Below are positions 9,175 to 18,508 of a stretch of DNA of 64,000 bases, one piece after another. Source of the DNA: Legionella sp. PC997 (GTDB lineage: Bacteria > Pseudomonadota > Gammaproteobacteria > Legionellales > Legionellaceae); contig NZ_CP059576.1 of the NCBI RefSeq assembly GCF_014109825.1, positions 62,001 to 126,000 of the forward strand, given 5' to 3'. The notes beneath the pieces were generated by a model. It was given only the letters and a program-made list of their open reading frames with translations, was not told where the DNA came from and searched no databases. A program made the position numbers and the translations under genes. Position 1 is the stretch's first letter. Each line of letters begins with the position of its first letter.

Positions 9175-9363
9175 TAGAACGTGTGGACCAGTTTTTCCTG
9201 CAACAAAAATCGTGAAAAATATAAGTGGTGCGGGTTGAATGACAAATCTTTTGACTGTAGTTAAGATGATGGGAATCATTCAGAAAATTTTTCAATCAAA
9301 CTATGCCCATACCGTTGCAGTAAAGGTTGGCAATTAACGAATTTTAAACAACAGAGGTTGAAC

Positions 9364-9690
9364 ATGAGTGATCTTATTAAAACGATAACAGATGCAAGCT
9401 TCGAACAGGATGTAATCCAGGCAAATAAGCCTGTATTAGTTGATTTTTGGGCTGAGTGGTGTGGACCATGCCGTGCACTGACCCCTATATTGGAAGAAGT
9501 AGCTGCTACTCATGGTGAGCAAGTAACTTTTGCGAAAATTAATATTGATGAACATCCTCAAACTCCTGCAAAGTTTGGTGTGATGAGTATTCCTACCTTG
9601 ATTTTATTTAAAAATGGTCAAGTTGAAGCGGTTAAAATGGGTTTGCTTTCAAAATCTCAATTAAGTGCTTTTGTTGAAAGCCACGTTTAA
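9364..9690 (+). CDS. trxA: thioredoxin 1
   Basis: Cytoplasmic disulfide reductase of 108 residues. The active site WAEWCGPC is canonical, the buried Asp is present in VDFWAEW, and the cis-Pro loop is MSIPTLI. The start is ATG 9364 after AGAGGTTGAAC; a TTG two codons upstream is not needed. It precedes rho, the same order as in E. coli, with a 174-bp gap. Confidence 0.96.
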   Translation: MSDLIKTITDASFEQDVIQANKPVLVDFWAEWCGPCRALTPILEEVAATHGEQVTFAKINIDEHPQTPAKFGVMSIPTLILFKNGQVEAVKMGLLSKSQLSAFVESHV

Positions 9691-9864
9691 TTTTTATTTT
9701 CTATATAAAAAATGTTGTATCTTTTACTAAAGCTGTGATAGCCTGTCTGCAATATGTGGTATAATTTGAATATATCACATAGGCAGCAGAATCCTTAGCT
9801 GCTATTCTTAATAATATTTTTCCCGGATACCCAATTCGATTAATCAACAAATCAAGTGAGAAGT
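9691..9864 (+). promoter_or_regulatory. rho leader region
   Basis: The trxA-rho gap holds no ORF of note. It contains AGCAG/CTGCT complementary arms near 9783-9803 and a GTGAGA element just before the rho ATG. In E. coli the rho leader mediates autogenous attenuation by Rho. A similar role here is inference from position only; no T-rich intrinsic terminator was identified. Confidence 0.3.
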
Positions 9865-11127
9865 ATGAATCTTAGTGAACTTAAGCAATTGCCTATTGCC
9901 GATCTTTTTAACATCGCACAAGAGATTGGTGTCGAAAACCCTTCCCGTATGCGCAAACAAGAAATTATTTTTGCGATTCTTAAAGCTCATGCCTTAAAAG
10001 GTGAAGACATCCATGGTGATGGTGTTTTAGAAGTCCTGACGGATGGTTTCGGTTTCTTGCGTTCTGCCGATGGTTCTTATTTGGCAGGCCCTGATGACAT
10101 TTATGTATCACCTAGCCAAATCAGACGTTTCGGTTTGCGTTCTGGCGATACTATTTCCGGTAAAATTCGTCCTCCCAAAGACAGTGAACGTTATTTTGCT
10201 TTGTTGAAAGTTGATGAAATCAACTATGATTCCCCGGATAGTGCCAAAAGAAAAATTTTATTTGAAAACCTTACCCCTCTGTTTGCTACAGAGCGCTTGG
10301 TGATGGAGCAAGGAAATGGCAGCACCGAAGATTTGACCGCGCGAGTAGTTGATTTATGCGCACCTTTTGGTCGAGGTCAACGTGGCTTGATTGTTTCCCC
10401 ACCTAAAGCGGGTAAAACATTAATGTTGCAAAATATTGCACGTTCTATAGAAAAGAATTATCCAGAATGTTACCTCATTGTGTTGCTGATTGATGAGCGT
10501 CCAGAAGAAGTAACTGAAATGCAACGTTCTGTAAAAGGTGAGGTAGTTGCCAGTACCTTTGATGAGCCCGCTAACCGCCATGTTCAAGTTGCTGAAATGG
10601 TGATTGAAAAAGCCAAACGCTTAGTTGAACACAAACGTGACGTGGTTATTTTACTTGACTCAATTACTCGTTTAGCTCGCGCATACAACACGGTGATTCC
10701 TTCTTCTGGTAAGGTATTAACTGGTGGGGTCGATGCGAATGCATTGCAAAGACCAAAGCGTCTCTATGGTGCTGCACGAAATATAGAAGAGGGTGGTAGC
10801 CTGACTATTATTGCTACGGCTCTGGTGGACACAGGTTCAAAAATGGATGAAGTGATTTACGAAGAATTCAAGGGAACCGGTAACATGGAAATTCACTTGA
10901 GTCGTAATATTGCGGAACGTCGAGTGTTCCCTGCAATTAATATTAATCGTTCAGGCACACGTCGTGAAGATCTATTATTAAGCCCAGAAGATCTTCAACG
11001 TACCTGGATATTGCGTAAAATTCTGCAGTCGATGGATGAATGTGATGCAATTGAGTTCTTGATCGAGCGCATGAAAAATCACAAAACCAATGCTGAATTT
11101 TTTGATGCAATGAAACGTCAAGAGTAA
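9865..11127 (+). CDS. rho: transcription termination factor Rho
   Basis: Hexameric RNA-dependent ATPase/translocase. 420 residues from ATG 9865 ([10 protein letters not shown]), which aligns with the E. coli start better than the upstream GTG at 9856. N-terminal RNA-binding domain: [20 protein letters not shown]. Walker [12 protein letters not shown]. Walker [14 protein letters not shown]-loop and R-loop: GGVDANAL and [15 protein letters not shown]. No insertions, so it should be the compact gamma-proteobacterial type. It follows trxA on the same strand. Confidence 0.97.
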   Translation: MNLSELKQLPIADLFNIAQEIGVENPSRMRKQEIIFAILKAHALKGEDIHGDGVLEVLTDGFGFLRSADGSYLAGPDDIYVSPSQIRRFGLRSGDTISGKIRPPKDSERYFALLKVDEINYDSPDSAKRKILFENLTPLFATERLVMEQGNGSTEDLTARVVDLCAPFGRGQRGLIVSPPKAGKTLMLQNIARSIEKNYPECYLIVLLIDERPEEVTEMQRSVKGEVVASTFDEPANRHVQVAEMVIEKAKRLVEHKRDVVILLDSITRLARAYNTVIPSSGKVLTGGVDANALQRPKRLYGAARNIEEGGSLTIIATALVDTGSKMDEVIYEEFKGTGNMEIHLSRNIAERRVFPAININRSGTRREDLLLSPEDLQRTWILRKILQSMDECDAIEFLIERMKNHKTNAEFFDAMKRQE

Positions 11128-11456
11128 TTTAAGTTTTAAACGCCTTCAATGCTACCGGAGTAAGCGATGACTCTTGAGCATTAGGTTAAAGAACTTCGTC
11201 ATTCCCGCGTATGCGGGAATCCATCCCTGAATTAGTTTTGGTTTTCATTAGAGTTGGTTTCCCGTATACGTGGTATTGCCTTTAGGGTTTTGTCATTTCG
11301 GAACGGGAATCAATCTTAAAGTGACCCTGTGTCTCGCTAGAAATAGATTCCTGCCTTCGCGGTAACGATTCTTCTCATCAACTTGTTGGCAGTGCACCAG
11401 TATGGGATGACCAATTTACGTAGCATTAAATGCAAAGAGGTTATAGGGGATAATTA
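11128..11456. repeat. intergenic cluster of degenerate REP-like palindromes
   Basis: The 329-bp rho-ubiD gap has no gene. It carries a clean palindrome ATTCCCGCGTATGCGGGAAT at about 11201-11220 within the context GTCATTCCCG...GGGAATCCATCC. Degraded copies lie at about 11258-11280 (TTTCCCGTATACGTGG), 11291-11312 (TGTCATTTCGGAACGGGAAT) and 11346-11368 (GATTCCTGCCTTCGCGGTAAC). Similar elements occur near 13855, 13925 and 27185-27255, so this appears to be a dispersed extragenic repeat family. The match to dRS3/REP-type repeats is by shape only. Confidence 0.6.
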
Positions 11457-12926
11457 ATGAAATACTCTGATCTAAGAGATTTTATTGCACAATTGGAATC
11501 ACGTAATTTATTAAAGCGCATAACCTACCCTGTATCGCCAAATCTTGAAATGACCGCAGTCAGTGATCGTGTTCTACGTTCTGGCGGCCCAGCCCTTCTT
11601 TTTACTAATCTTCACAACCATCAAATGCCAGTTTTAACCAATTTATTTGGTACTGTTGAGCGTGTAGCGATGGGAATGGGAGAAGACAGTATTAGTGCAT
11701 TAAGGGAAGTAGGCAAATTATTGGCTGCTTTAAAAGAGCCTGATCCTCCCAAAGGATTCAAAGATGCGTTTAATAAACTTCCATTGTTAAAACAGGCATT
11801 AAACATGGCACCAAAATATGTAAGCGGTGCAGAATGTCAAACCCATGTGTGGGAAAAAGATGAAGTAGATCTTACTTCGTTACCTATTCAAACATGCTGG
11901 CCTAAAGACGCAGCGCCCCTAATAACGTGGGGCCTTGTAACTACCAAGGGACCTCATCAAACACGTGAAAACATGGGGATTTATCGACAACAATTATTGA
12001 ATAAGAATCAATTGATCATGCGTTGGTTATCTCATCGTGGAGGAGCATTGGACTACCAGGCATGGCAACAGGTTTATCCGGGAGAACGTTTTCCGGTTTC
12101 CGTAACTTTAGGGGCAGATCCGGCAACGATACTTGCAGCAGTGACTCCAGTACCTGACACTTTGTCTGAGTATGCTTTTGCTGGTTTGTTGCGAGGTCAA
12201 CGTACTCGGTTAACACGGTGTATTGGGAATGATCTCCATGTTCCCGCGAGTGCGGAAATTGTTTTAGAAGGCTATTTAGAGCCTGGAGTGGAAGCTCCCG
12301 AAGGACCCTACGGAGATCACACAGGGTATTATAATGAAGTCCAATCTTTTCCTGTGTTTACTGTCGAACGTATTACTCATCGAGATAATCCCATTTATCA
12401 TAGTACCTATACGGGTCGGCCCCCGGATGAGCCAGCGATTTTAGGGGTTGCCTTAAATGAAGTATTTATCCCTTTGTTACAAAAACAATTCCCAGAGATC
12501 GTAGATTTCTATTTGCCGCCAGAAGGGTGTTCTTATCGTTTGGCTGTAGTCACAATGAAGAAACAGTATCCTGGGCATGCGAAGCGGATTATGATGGCGG
12601 TGTGGTCCTTTTTAAGACAATTTATGTATACCAAATTTGTAATTGTCTGTGATGATGATATTGATGCACGCAACTGGCACGATGTGATTTGGGCAATGAC
12701 TACACGAATGGATCCAGCACGAGATACCGTGATGATGGAAAATACGCCAATTGATTATTTGGATTTTGCTTCACCTGTTTCCGGTTTGGGTTCTAAAATA
12801 GGACTGGATGCCACCAATAAATGGCCAGGCGAAACACAAAGAGAATGGGGCGAGCCGATTGTGATGGATGAAGAAATTTTGAAAAAGGTGAATGGATATT
12901 GGTCTTCACTGGGGTTAGATGAATGA
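11457..12926 (+). CDS. ubiD: 4-hydroxy-3-polyprenylbenzoate decarboxylase
   Basis: Prenylated-FMN-dependent decarboxylase of ubiquinone synthesis, 489 residues, full length. Characteristic UbiD blocks are the N-terminal [40 protein letters not shown], the [12 protein letters not shown] active-site loop with its Glu/Asp residues, and [19 protein letters not shown] near the C-terminus. The ATG follows AGGGGATAATTA. The stop overlaps the flavin reductase start by 4 bp, reproducing the ubiD-fre order of enterobacteria. No ubiX (prenyl-FMN maker) is in this window. Confidence 0.96.
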   Translation: MKYSDLRDFIAQLESRNLLKRITYPVSPNLEMTAVSDRVLRSGGPALLFTNLHNHQMPVLTNLFGTVERVAMGMGEDSISALREVGKLLAALKEPDPPKGFKDAFNKLPLLKQALNMAPKYVSGAECQTHVWEKDEVDLTSLPIQTCWPKDAAPLITWGLVTTKGPHQTRENMGIYRQQLLNKNQLIMRWLSHRGGALDYQAWQQVYPGERFPVSVTLGADPATILAAVTPVPDTLSEYAFAGLLRGQRTRLTRCIGNDLHVPASAEIVLEGYLEPGVEAPEGPYGDHTGYYNEVQSFPVFTVERITHRDNPIYHSTYTGRPPDEPAILGVALNEVFIPLLQKQFPEIVDFYLPPEGCSYRLAVVTMKKQYPGHAKRIMMAVWSFLRQFMYTKFVIVCDDDIDARNWHDVIWAMTTRMDPARDTVMMENTPIDYLDFASPVSGLGSKIGLDATNKWPGETQREWGEPIVMDEEILKKVNGYWSSLGLDE

Positions 12927-13618
12927 AGGTAAAAACAATTAAAGCTCTTGTAGAAGATATATCCCCGCTGACGGACAGCATCATGCGGTTGATTTTAGCA
13001 CCTGAACAGTATATAGCCTACCAAGCGGGTCAATATCTACAGATCCTTTTTGGGGAGGAAGCGTTTAGTTATTCCATTGCTAATGCACCCCTAGGATCCC
13101 ATAAATATGAACTTCATATTCGTCATAGTTTGGAAAATCCTTATAACCAGCGCCTATTTGCGCATATAAAGCAGCATGGTTCAGTAACTATTCGGTTACC
13201 TTTGGGGGAGTGTTCTATTGAACATTTGCATCCACAACGGCCTATATTATTTATCGCCGGTGGTACTGGTTTTGCCCCAGTAAAAGCCATGATCGAGCAG
13301 TTATTGTCCACTCCCGATACTCGACCCTTTGAGTTATTTTGGGGTGCCCGCTTGCAAAATGATTTATATATGGATGAGAAAGTAACGAGTTGGCAGGCAC
13401 ATGTTAGTCGTTTTACCTATGTTTCTTCAGTCTCAGAAGACAATGCGGTGCCTCTGGTCTCTCTGGTATTAGCAAATCATCCGCATGATCTTGGCGAATG
13501 GCAAATCGTCATTAGCGGTCCGTTTGATATGGTGTATAGTACGCGTGATGCATTAGTAAATAGTGGTGTTTCACCTAGCTATTTATTTTCAGATGCATTT
13601 AGTTTTGAAGCAAAATAA
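12923..13618 (+). CDS. fre: NAD(P)H-flavin reductase
   Basis: FNR-fold reductase of 231 residues that reduces free flavins. Flavin-binding R-x-(Y/F)-(S/T)-like segment: [11 protein letters not shown]. Nucleotide-binding segment: [16 protein letters not shown]. The C-terminal [15 protein letters not shown] is typical of the family. The ATGA overlap with ubiD implies translational coupling; supplying reduced FMN for UbiX/UbiD prenyl-flavin chemistry is a plausible reason for the pairing, though inferred. No iron-sulfur domain is fused. Confidence 0.9.
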   Translation: MKVKTIKALVEDISPLTDSIMRLILAPEQYIAYQAGQYLQILFGEEAFSYSIANAPLGSHKYELHIRHSLENPYNQRLFAHIKQHGSVTIRLPLGECSIEHLHPQRPILFIAGGTGFAPVKAMIEQLLSTPDTRPFELFWGARLQNDLYMDEKVTSWQAHVSRFTYVSSVSEDNAVPLVSLVLANHPHDLGEWQIVISGPFDMVYSTRDALVNSGVSPSYLFSDAFSFEAK

Positions 13619-13629
13619 GGAAGAGTTTT

Positions 13630-13824
13630 ATGGAGACTTTATATCAAATTCTGGGGCTTATTGGCGCAGGAATGATTGTTTTTATTTTGTACCGTACAAT
13701 AAAAGGAAGGCCTGAACAATTTAGCAAGGAAAATTTAAATAAAAGTTTTTATACCATGGGGGTTTTGGCGCTTGTTTTAATTGGTTTTATAGCGCTTTTA
13801 GTTTTAATTTTAAGAAATACCTAA
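13630..13824 (+). CDS. small two-helix membrane protein
   Basis: 64 residues, start ATG 13630 with AAGGAAGA upstream. Two hydrophobic helices (about residues 6-22, ILGLIGAGMIVFILY, and 43-62, MGVLALVLIGFIALLVLIL) are joined by a basic/polar loop KGRPEQFSKENLNKS. It follows fre by 11 bp and is probably the third gene of that operon. No family recognised; the strong ribosome binding site and spacing argue that it is real. Confidence 0.65.
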   Translation: METLYQILGLIGAGMIVFILYRTIKGRPEQFSKENLNKSFYTMGVLALVLIGFIALLVLILRNT

Positions 13825-13850
13825 AACTTACCAGCAAAGTGCAAACTATC

Positions 13851-13965
13851 GCACGTCATTCCAGGGGGAATTTATGACCAGGAACGTTTAAGTTTTGCAA
13901 ATGTATAATCAGTACCATCGACTGGAGTTCCCTCACTCCATTCGGGATGACGGATTGTGGTACTA
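13851..13965. repeat. REP-like palindromes between convergent genes
   Basis: GTCATTCCAGGGGGAATTTATGAC (about 13855-13878) is an imperfect palindrome of the same family as at 11201. CCCTCACTCCATTCGGGATGACG (about 13930-13952) is a second type. An outer inverted repeat AGTACCA (13911-13917) / TGGTACT (13958-13964) encloses the latter and runs into the hspQ stop. These may double as a transcription end for the two convergent units. Confidence 0.45.
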
Positions 13966-14274
13966 ATGAGGAGGATTGGCGTTCTTATACCGTCCTTCCT
14001 GTTCTTTTAAATAATATCCAATATGGGGATTATTAATTGGCATTTTGCTTGTATCTGCGATCAGCATACACTCTTCAACGTAGGTAATTTGACTGCTGTC
14101 ATCAACTAATAAGCGATACCAAGGGTTTCGAGTGGCAAATTCACGTTTAGGTGCTTGTGGATTGTAGCGTCCTGATGCCTGAAATAAAGGATCTACATCC
14201 ACTACAATTGCTCGATAGCGACTGTGTTTGTGAATCACTAAATCTCCAATATTGAATTGGGCAATTTTATTCAT
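13963..14274 (-). CDS. hspQ: heat shock protein HspQ / hemimethylated-DNA-binding family
   Basis: 103-residue YccV-like protein. F-x-I-G-D-L-V-x-H (FNIGDLVIHKHSRYRAIVVDVDP) opens the small beta-barrel, and NPWYRLLVDDSSQITYVEE is the family's central segment (PWYHV...TYLAE in E. coli). In enterobacteria HspQ is a Lon specificity factor and was also described as binding hemimethylated oriC DNA. The ATG follows GAGGC. It is convergent with the ubiD-fre operon. Confidence 0.85.
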   Translation of the reverse strand: MNKIAQFNIGDLVIHKHSRYRAIVVDVDPLFQASGRYNPQAPKREFATRNPWYRLLVDDSSQITYVEECMLIADTSKMPINNPHIGYYLKEQEGRYKNANPPH

Positions 14275-14477
14275 ATAAGCCTCTTTGTTGGGCGTCTTGT
14301 ATTCTATATCGGTAAAACTAAAAGAAGCTTAAGGCCGTAGAAGGAGAGAATCGCTGAATTTAAATTGCAAGTTGAACGCCGTGAGTATAAAGAGTTATTT
14401 AACCCGGAACTATTTACATAGGAGAGTCCCGGGATGATTAAAATAATTACCCAAGTAAATATTTCTTAGGTGTTCTG
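14275..14477. other. gap without a gene between hspQ and the coiled-coil gene
   Basis: Contains the hspQ promoter side and, near 14404-14434, short CCCGG/CCGGG arms downstream of the coiled-coil gene's stop. No ORF or RNA gene seen. Confidence 0.35.
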
Positions 14478-16226
14478 TTAGCCGCCTGCTAAAAATGTCC
14501 CCAGATCCTCAAGGGTTTCATCAACTGGAGCTTCTATTTCTTTCTGATCTTCAGTCTTATCAAAGAATAAAGAGGCTCGCCCTGTTCTTGCTTTTGAAAA
14601 GATTAATTTCCCTAGTGTAATAACGCTAAGCAATATATTGAGTATGGTTTCTGGCCATTCCGCATGGCCGCTCATAAGGTCATCTTGACTATGCAATCTT
14701 GCTTTAATAGTCATTTTAAATTTTCGATAAGCTTCATTTTTTGGAAGTTGGTTAGGGTTTTGACAGACAAAGTGATCGACATCTTTTTTAAGGGCATCAG
14801 CCAGCTGATTAATTATGTTCTGTTCCTCCGCAGCTAAGGTTCCTGCATAAGCCTTCATACCTTCTATGCCTTGGTATAGGTGTTCAATTTTTAAAGCATA
14901 ATCGTTTAACTTGCCTTTTCTTTTCTTCAAGGAGGAGAGCACTTGCGTTGCTGTTAAAGAGCTAGCTTCTCTGGCAACGGGTTCTGAGTCTGCTTCAATA
15001 AGCTTTACCACAATTCGGTTAAGGGTAGCTTGCATTTTGATGCCGTTAAAGTTATCAATTTGAGAGGTAATAGTAAGAAGCAGCTCCTCGCTATTACCGG
15101 AATCGACGTATTTTTTTAGAAGCCCATTTTTTACATTAACAATTTTGTCGATGAATTGATTGCGGGTCTTTTTATCTTCAGGAAGAAAAAAATCCTTAGG
15201 ATAATAATGTTGGTTTCGATCTTCGACATATGCAATGAGCTCTTTTTTAAGCTCGAGGGCTAGTGTTCGCCGCTCTTTTTTGGCGTTTTCAGTTTCTAGT
15301 CTCTGCGTCTTCCATTTCTTCTCGCCTTCTTCTTTTACTTGTTTGTGTTTTTCTTGTTCTCGCCTTTCTTTTTCATCTTCTTGTTGGTGTTCTCCCCATT
15401 TTGTCTCACGCTCTTGTTTTTCTTGTTCTTTTCGTTCTTGCTCTTGTTGTTCGAGGTCTTTAATTTGTCGTTCTAATGCATCTACTTGTACTGCAAGCTC
15501 TTTAATGGTCTCTGTTTCTATCTGGGTTATGTTTTTTTCGAGTAGAACAATTTCCTCAGAAATTTCATCCCGTTTCACATAGTTTTTAACTAAGTTTATT
15601 CTAATTTGTTCTAACTTTTCTAAACCGGAGGCTAATTCTTTTTCCGTTTGTTCGTCCACTAATAAAGGGAATGCAAATAGTTCAATTTTTTGAGGAACAA
15701 CTTTTGATAAGTTTTCTCTATCTGTTTTGTCCCATGTCCAAGTATACTTTTTAGGATCTTCCTCAAGTAGTTCGAGTAATAAGGCAAATCCTGTGTTTTT
15801 GGGATGTTGAGTACTAGTAATGCCAGATTTATTGGTAAGTTCGGCCAGGAAATTTTTATTATAACCCTGGCGAAGATGCTCATTTACTTGTTCTAACAAC
15901 CTCATTAACTTCCTGGAATGTTCAAGGCGCTTTTGATTGCTTTGCGTTTCCTCCTTTAGAGTGGTTAGCAATTCTTGAATATAGTCCAAAACTGCTTGTT
16001 TCTTTTCTGTATTTAATGGTATTGATGTATTTGAAAAGGTTTTCGCTATAGTTAAAGCGCACGGTACATCTTGTTCTACAAGTAGCTTATTTTTTTGATT
16101 CAGTGCATCTACGGCCTTTCTTTGTTCATTTATTTGTTGCTGTAACTGCACGATTTTTTCTTTGTGCTCTTCAAGTTGTTTTCGTTTATTTTGATGCTGT
16201 AGGATTAACTCTTCTTTACTGATCAT
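14478..16226 (-). CDS. large coiled-coil protein, candidate Dot/Icm effector
   Basis: 582 residues, start ATG 16226. Residues about 1-50 and 205-330 are long charged coiled coils (QLEEHKEKIVQLQQQINEQ; a Glu/Lys/Gln-rich run with DLEQQEQERKEQEKQERE). Between and after them are helical domains without recognised motifs. There is no signal peptide or TM segment. The C-terminus is acidic with scattered Glu and a small-residue end (APVDETLEDLGTFLAGG), loosely resembling Dot/Icm secretion signals. It stands alone between hspQ and tatC. I do not recognise a homologue by name; the effector call is inference from architecture and genus. Confidence 0.6.
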   Translation of the reverse strand: MISKEELILQHQNKRKQLEEHKEKIVQLQQQINEQRKAVDALNQKNKLLVEQDVPCALTIAKTFSNTSIPLNTEKKQAVLDYIQELLTTLKEETQSNQKRLEHSRKLMRLLEQVNEHLRQGYNKNFLAELTNKSGITSTQHPKNTGFALLLELLEEDPKKYTWTWDKTDRENLSKVVPQKIELFAFPLLVDEQTEKELASGLEKLEQIRINLVKNYVKRDEISEEIVLLEKNITQIETETIKELAVQVDALERQIKDLEQQEQERKEQEKQERETKWGEHQQEDEKERREQEKHKQVKEEGEKKWKTQRLETENAKKERRTLALELKKELIAYVEDRNQHYYPKDFFLPEDKKTRNQFIDKIVNVKNGLLKKYVDSGNSEELLLTITSQIDNFNGIKMQATLNRIVVKLIEADSEPVAREASSLTATQVLSSLKKRKGKLNDYALKIEHLYQGIEGMKAYAGTLAAEEQNIINQLADALKKDVDHFVCQNPNQLPKNEAYRKFKMTIKARLHSQDDLMSGHAEWPETILNILLSVITLGKLIFSKARTGRASLFFDKTEDQKEIEAPVDETLEDLGTFLAGG

Positions 16227-16325
16227 TTCTTTTGCTCACATCTAAATGATTAAAATCGGTGCGCATTATAGAGCGTATTTGTCTATTAAGAAAACTTATT
16301 GTGTTTAAAATAATTCATAAAAGAG

Positions 16326-17015
16326 CTAAATAAAGTAAACCGCTAAAATGATTCCAATTTCATAAAGAAGGCAAAGGGGTACCGCAAGCATGATTTGAGA
16401 GAAAACATCGGGGGGAGTAAGGAGCATACCTACTATGAAAGCGCCAACAATGACGTAAGGCCTGATTTTTTTTAAGGTGATCACTTCAATAATGTTTAAG
16501 CGCACGAACACAAAACAAAGTAATGGTACCTGAAAACAAAATCCAAAGAGCATTAGCATTCGGGTGATAAAGTCCAGAGCATAAGCCATATCAGGCATAT
16601 AACGCACTCCTTTAGGTAAAGCATGTGCAAAAAAATGGAACATGAATGGTAAAACCAGATAAAAGCAAAATAAGACTCCAGCAAGGAATAGTAAAAGACT
16701 AAAGATTAGGGAGATACGTAGTGTAATTTGTTCTTTTTGATAAAGCCCAGGACTGATAAAACGCCAAAGTTGAAATAGCGCAAAGGGGGCACTAAGTAAC
16801 ATGGCTGCATCAGCAGCGAGTTTAAGTGGAGTAAATACAGGGGATGTTATATGGGTAGCAATTAAACCTTCGTTCGTCGAAAGTACATGTAATAGTGGGT
16901 TAACTAGAGTTTGGTATAAATCATTAGCAAGGAAGAAAAAAATAAAAAATAAGCCTCCAAACCAAAAGAGCGTATATAACCCACGACGTCGTAGTTCTAA
17001 AAGATGATTTAACAT
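16326..17015 (-). CDS. tatC: Sec-independent protein translocase TatC
   Basis: Signal-peptide receptor of the twin-arginine translocase, 229 residues, six predicted membrane helices. It begins MLNHLLELRRRGLY, matching the conserved cytoplasmic H-L-x-E-L-R-x-R motif with almost no N-terminal tail. The first periplasmic loop carries the SPVF-P-K block, followed by FQLWRFISPGLY and LTPPDVFSQIMLAVPL. Unlike the enterobacterial tatABC operon, tatA and tatB are about 19 kb away at 35653-36065. The neighbour upstream is panD, same strand, 63 bp away. Confidence 0.93.
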   Translation of the reverse strand: MLNHLLELRRRGLYTLFWFGGLFFIFFFLANDLYQTLVNPLLHVLSTNEGLIATHITSPVFTPLKLAADAAMLLSAPFALFQLWRFISPGLYQKEQITLRISLIFSLLLFLAGVLFCFYLVLPFMFHFFAHALPKGVRYMPDMAYALDFITRMLMLFGFCFQVPLLCFVFVRLNIIEVITLKKIRPYVIVGAFIVGMLLTPPDVFSQIMLAVPLCLLYEIGIILAVYFI

Positions 17016-17078
17016 GGTATCGCTATCAAATAATATCGATATTTCTTTTTCACATTGCTCAGATTGGGAAGAGCGTTT

Positions 17079-17489
17079 TTAAGCTTCGGCAAACTCTTTT
17101 ATTCCTTTGTTTTTAATTCCAATTTTTTCGGGTCGAATTTCTCTTAAACGATTAAATTGATCGACAAAAACTACCGTAGGAACCAGGCTAGCGCAATCTT
17201 CTTCTAATACCTGAGTAAAGGAAGCAATAATGATTAAATCACCGGGAGTTACTAAATGGGCTGCTGCTCCATTGACACAAATTTCGGTAGATCCTGGTCT
17301 GCCCGTAATTGCATATGTTTCAAATCGTGTACCTGCGGTGATATTCCAGACATTGACTGCTTCATAAGGTAATATGTTTGCTGCCTTGAGCAGTTCTGGA
17401 GAAATCGTGATGCTTCCCTCATAATCCAAATCGGCTTCAGTGACACACGCACGATGGATTTTGGATTTTAACATTTTTCTATAAGCCAT
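17079..17489 (-). CDS. panD: aspartate 1-decarboxylase proenzyme
   Basis: Makes beta-alanine for pantothenate/CoA. It is a pyruvoyl enzyme formed by self-cleavage between Gly25 and Ser26 in DLDYEGSITIS. Lys10 in MLKSKIHRACVT corresponds to the substrate-binding Lys. Other family segments are YEAVNVWNITAGTRFETY and NGAAAHLVTPGDLIIIASF. ATG 17489 is preferred over ATG 17510 because it aligns with the known N-terminus and has GGA a short distance upstream. That gives 136 residues. No panB or panC is adjacent; the gene may share a transcript with tatC. Confidence 0.92.
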   Translation of the reverse strand: MAYRKMLKSKIHRACVTEADLDYEGSITISPELLKAANILPYEAVNVWNITAGTRFETYAITGRPGSTEICVNGAAAHLVTPGDLIIIASFTQVLEEDCASLVPTVVFVDQFNRLREIRPEKIGIKNKGIKEFAEA

Positions 17490-17679
17490 TGTGATTCCAG
17501 CCTTGTTCATAGTGAGCGAATTTTACACCAAATTTTGAAGTTTATGCTATATAAATTTGTCACTTTGCTTTCAAGCCTCCTATGCCTGGTTGTGGAAAAC
17601 CGTGAGGCTCCTTCTCTTTCTTGAGGCTACTTTTTATTGAGGATGCACGTTATAATTGGCTTTTACTTTATGGGGATTA

Positions 17680-18453
17680 ATGGTGAGGCATAGCCCACGT
17701 AAGCGTTTTGGCCAGAATTTTCTACAAAGTCGACCTATTATTGATGGCATTATACGCGCTATTAATCCGCAAGCAGAAGATAATATACTGGAAATTGGTC
17801 CTGGTCTTGGTGCTTTAACTGAGCCGTTGTTGCGCCGATTAAATCATCTAACGGCTGTTGAAATCGATACTGATTTACAAAAGTATCTTTCGGAATTGCC
17901 TATTGCACAAGGGAAACTGCATCTCATTGCTGCAGATGCGTTGACTCTTGATTACAGCCAATTTGGTCCTCACCTACGCGTGGTAGGTAATCTACCGTAT
18001 AATATTTCCACCCCTTTGCTCATTCATTTATTGCAGTTTGCCTCATCTATAGAAGACATGCATTTTATGTTGCAAAAAGAAGTAGTAGAACGGATGGCAG
18101 CAGAACCCGGTAATAAGGCTTATGGACGACTCACGGTAATGTTGCAATATCATTGTGCTGTGGAGCATTTGTTTGATGTTCCCCCTGAATCTTTTGATCC
18201 GCAGCCTAAAGTAGATTCCGCGGTGGTTCGTCTTGTGCCCCATCGCGCTTCCCCCTTTCAAGAAGTACCCGTGGCACAGCTAGAACGTTTGGTGGCTTGT
18301 GCATTTTCCATGCGTCGTAAGACGTTGAATAACAACTTAAAAGGAATCATAACGGCTGAGCAATTATGCACTTTGGGTGTTGATGGAAATAAACGTCCAG
18401 AACAGATTTCTATTTCGGAATATGTGCAACTAGCGAAATTTATTTCTAATTAG
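17680..18453 (+). CDS. rsmA: 16S rRNA (A1518/A1519-N6)-dimethyltransferase
   Basis: KsgA family dimethylase acting late in 30S assembly. 257 residues from ATG 17680, just after GGGGA; the open frame extends upstream to TTG 17656, but family alignment begins at RKRFGQNFL. Motif [15 protein letters not shown], catalytic [11 protein letters not shown] (N-L-P-Y), and [12 protein letters not shown] then KAYGRLTVM are canonical. It precedes the TraI-like gene and apaH. In enterobacteria ksgA lies beside apaG-apaH, so this is a variant of that order with apaG absent here. Confidence 0.95.
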   Translation: MVRHSPRKRFGQNFLQSRPIIDGIIRAINPQAEDNILEIGPGLGALTEPLLRRLNHLTAVEIDTDLQKYLSELPIAQGKLHLIAADALTLDYSQFGPHLRVVGNLPYNISTPLLIHLLQFASSIEDMHFMLQKEVVERMAAEPGNKAYGRLTVMLQYHCAVEHLFDVPPESFDPQPKVDSAVVRLVPHRASPFQEVPVAQLERLVACAFSMRRKTLNNNLKGIITAEQLCTLGVDGNKRPEQISISEYVQLAKFISN

Positions 18454-18508
18454 TGTAAAATTAATCATCATGGATATAATTTTTCCAACTTGGAGTTATT
18501 AAATTATT

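Noticed and set aside
9175..9363. rsmE-trxA gap tested for a small RNA or riboswitch
   Set aside because: Only a weak ATGAT/ATCAT hairpin and no conserved structure or terminator could be seen.
15235..15582. Ser/Cys-rich plus-strand ORF (also 15263-15463)
   Set aside because: Antisense shadow of the Glu/Lys/Gln-rich coiled coil of the 14478-16226 gene.
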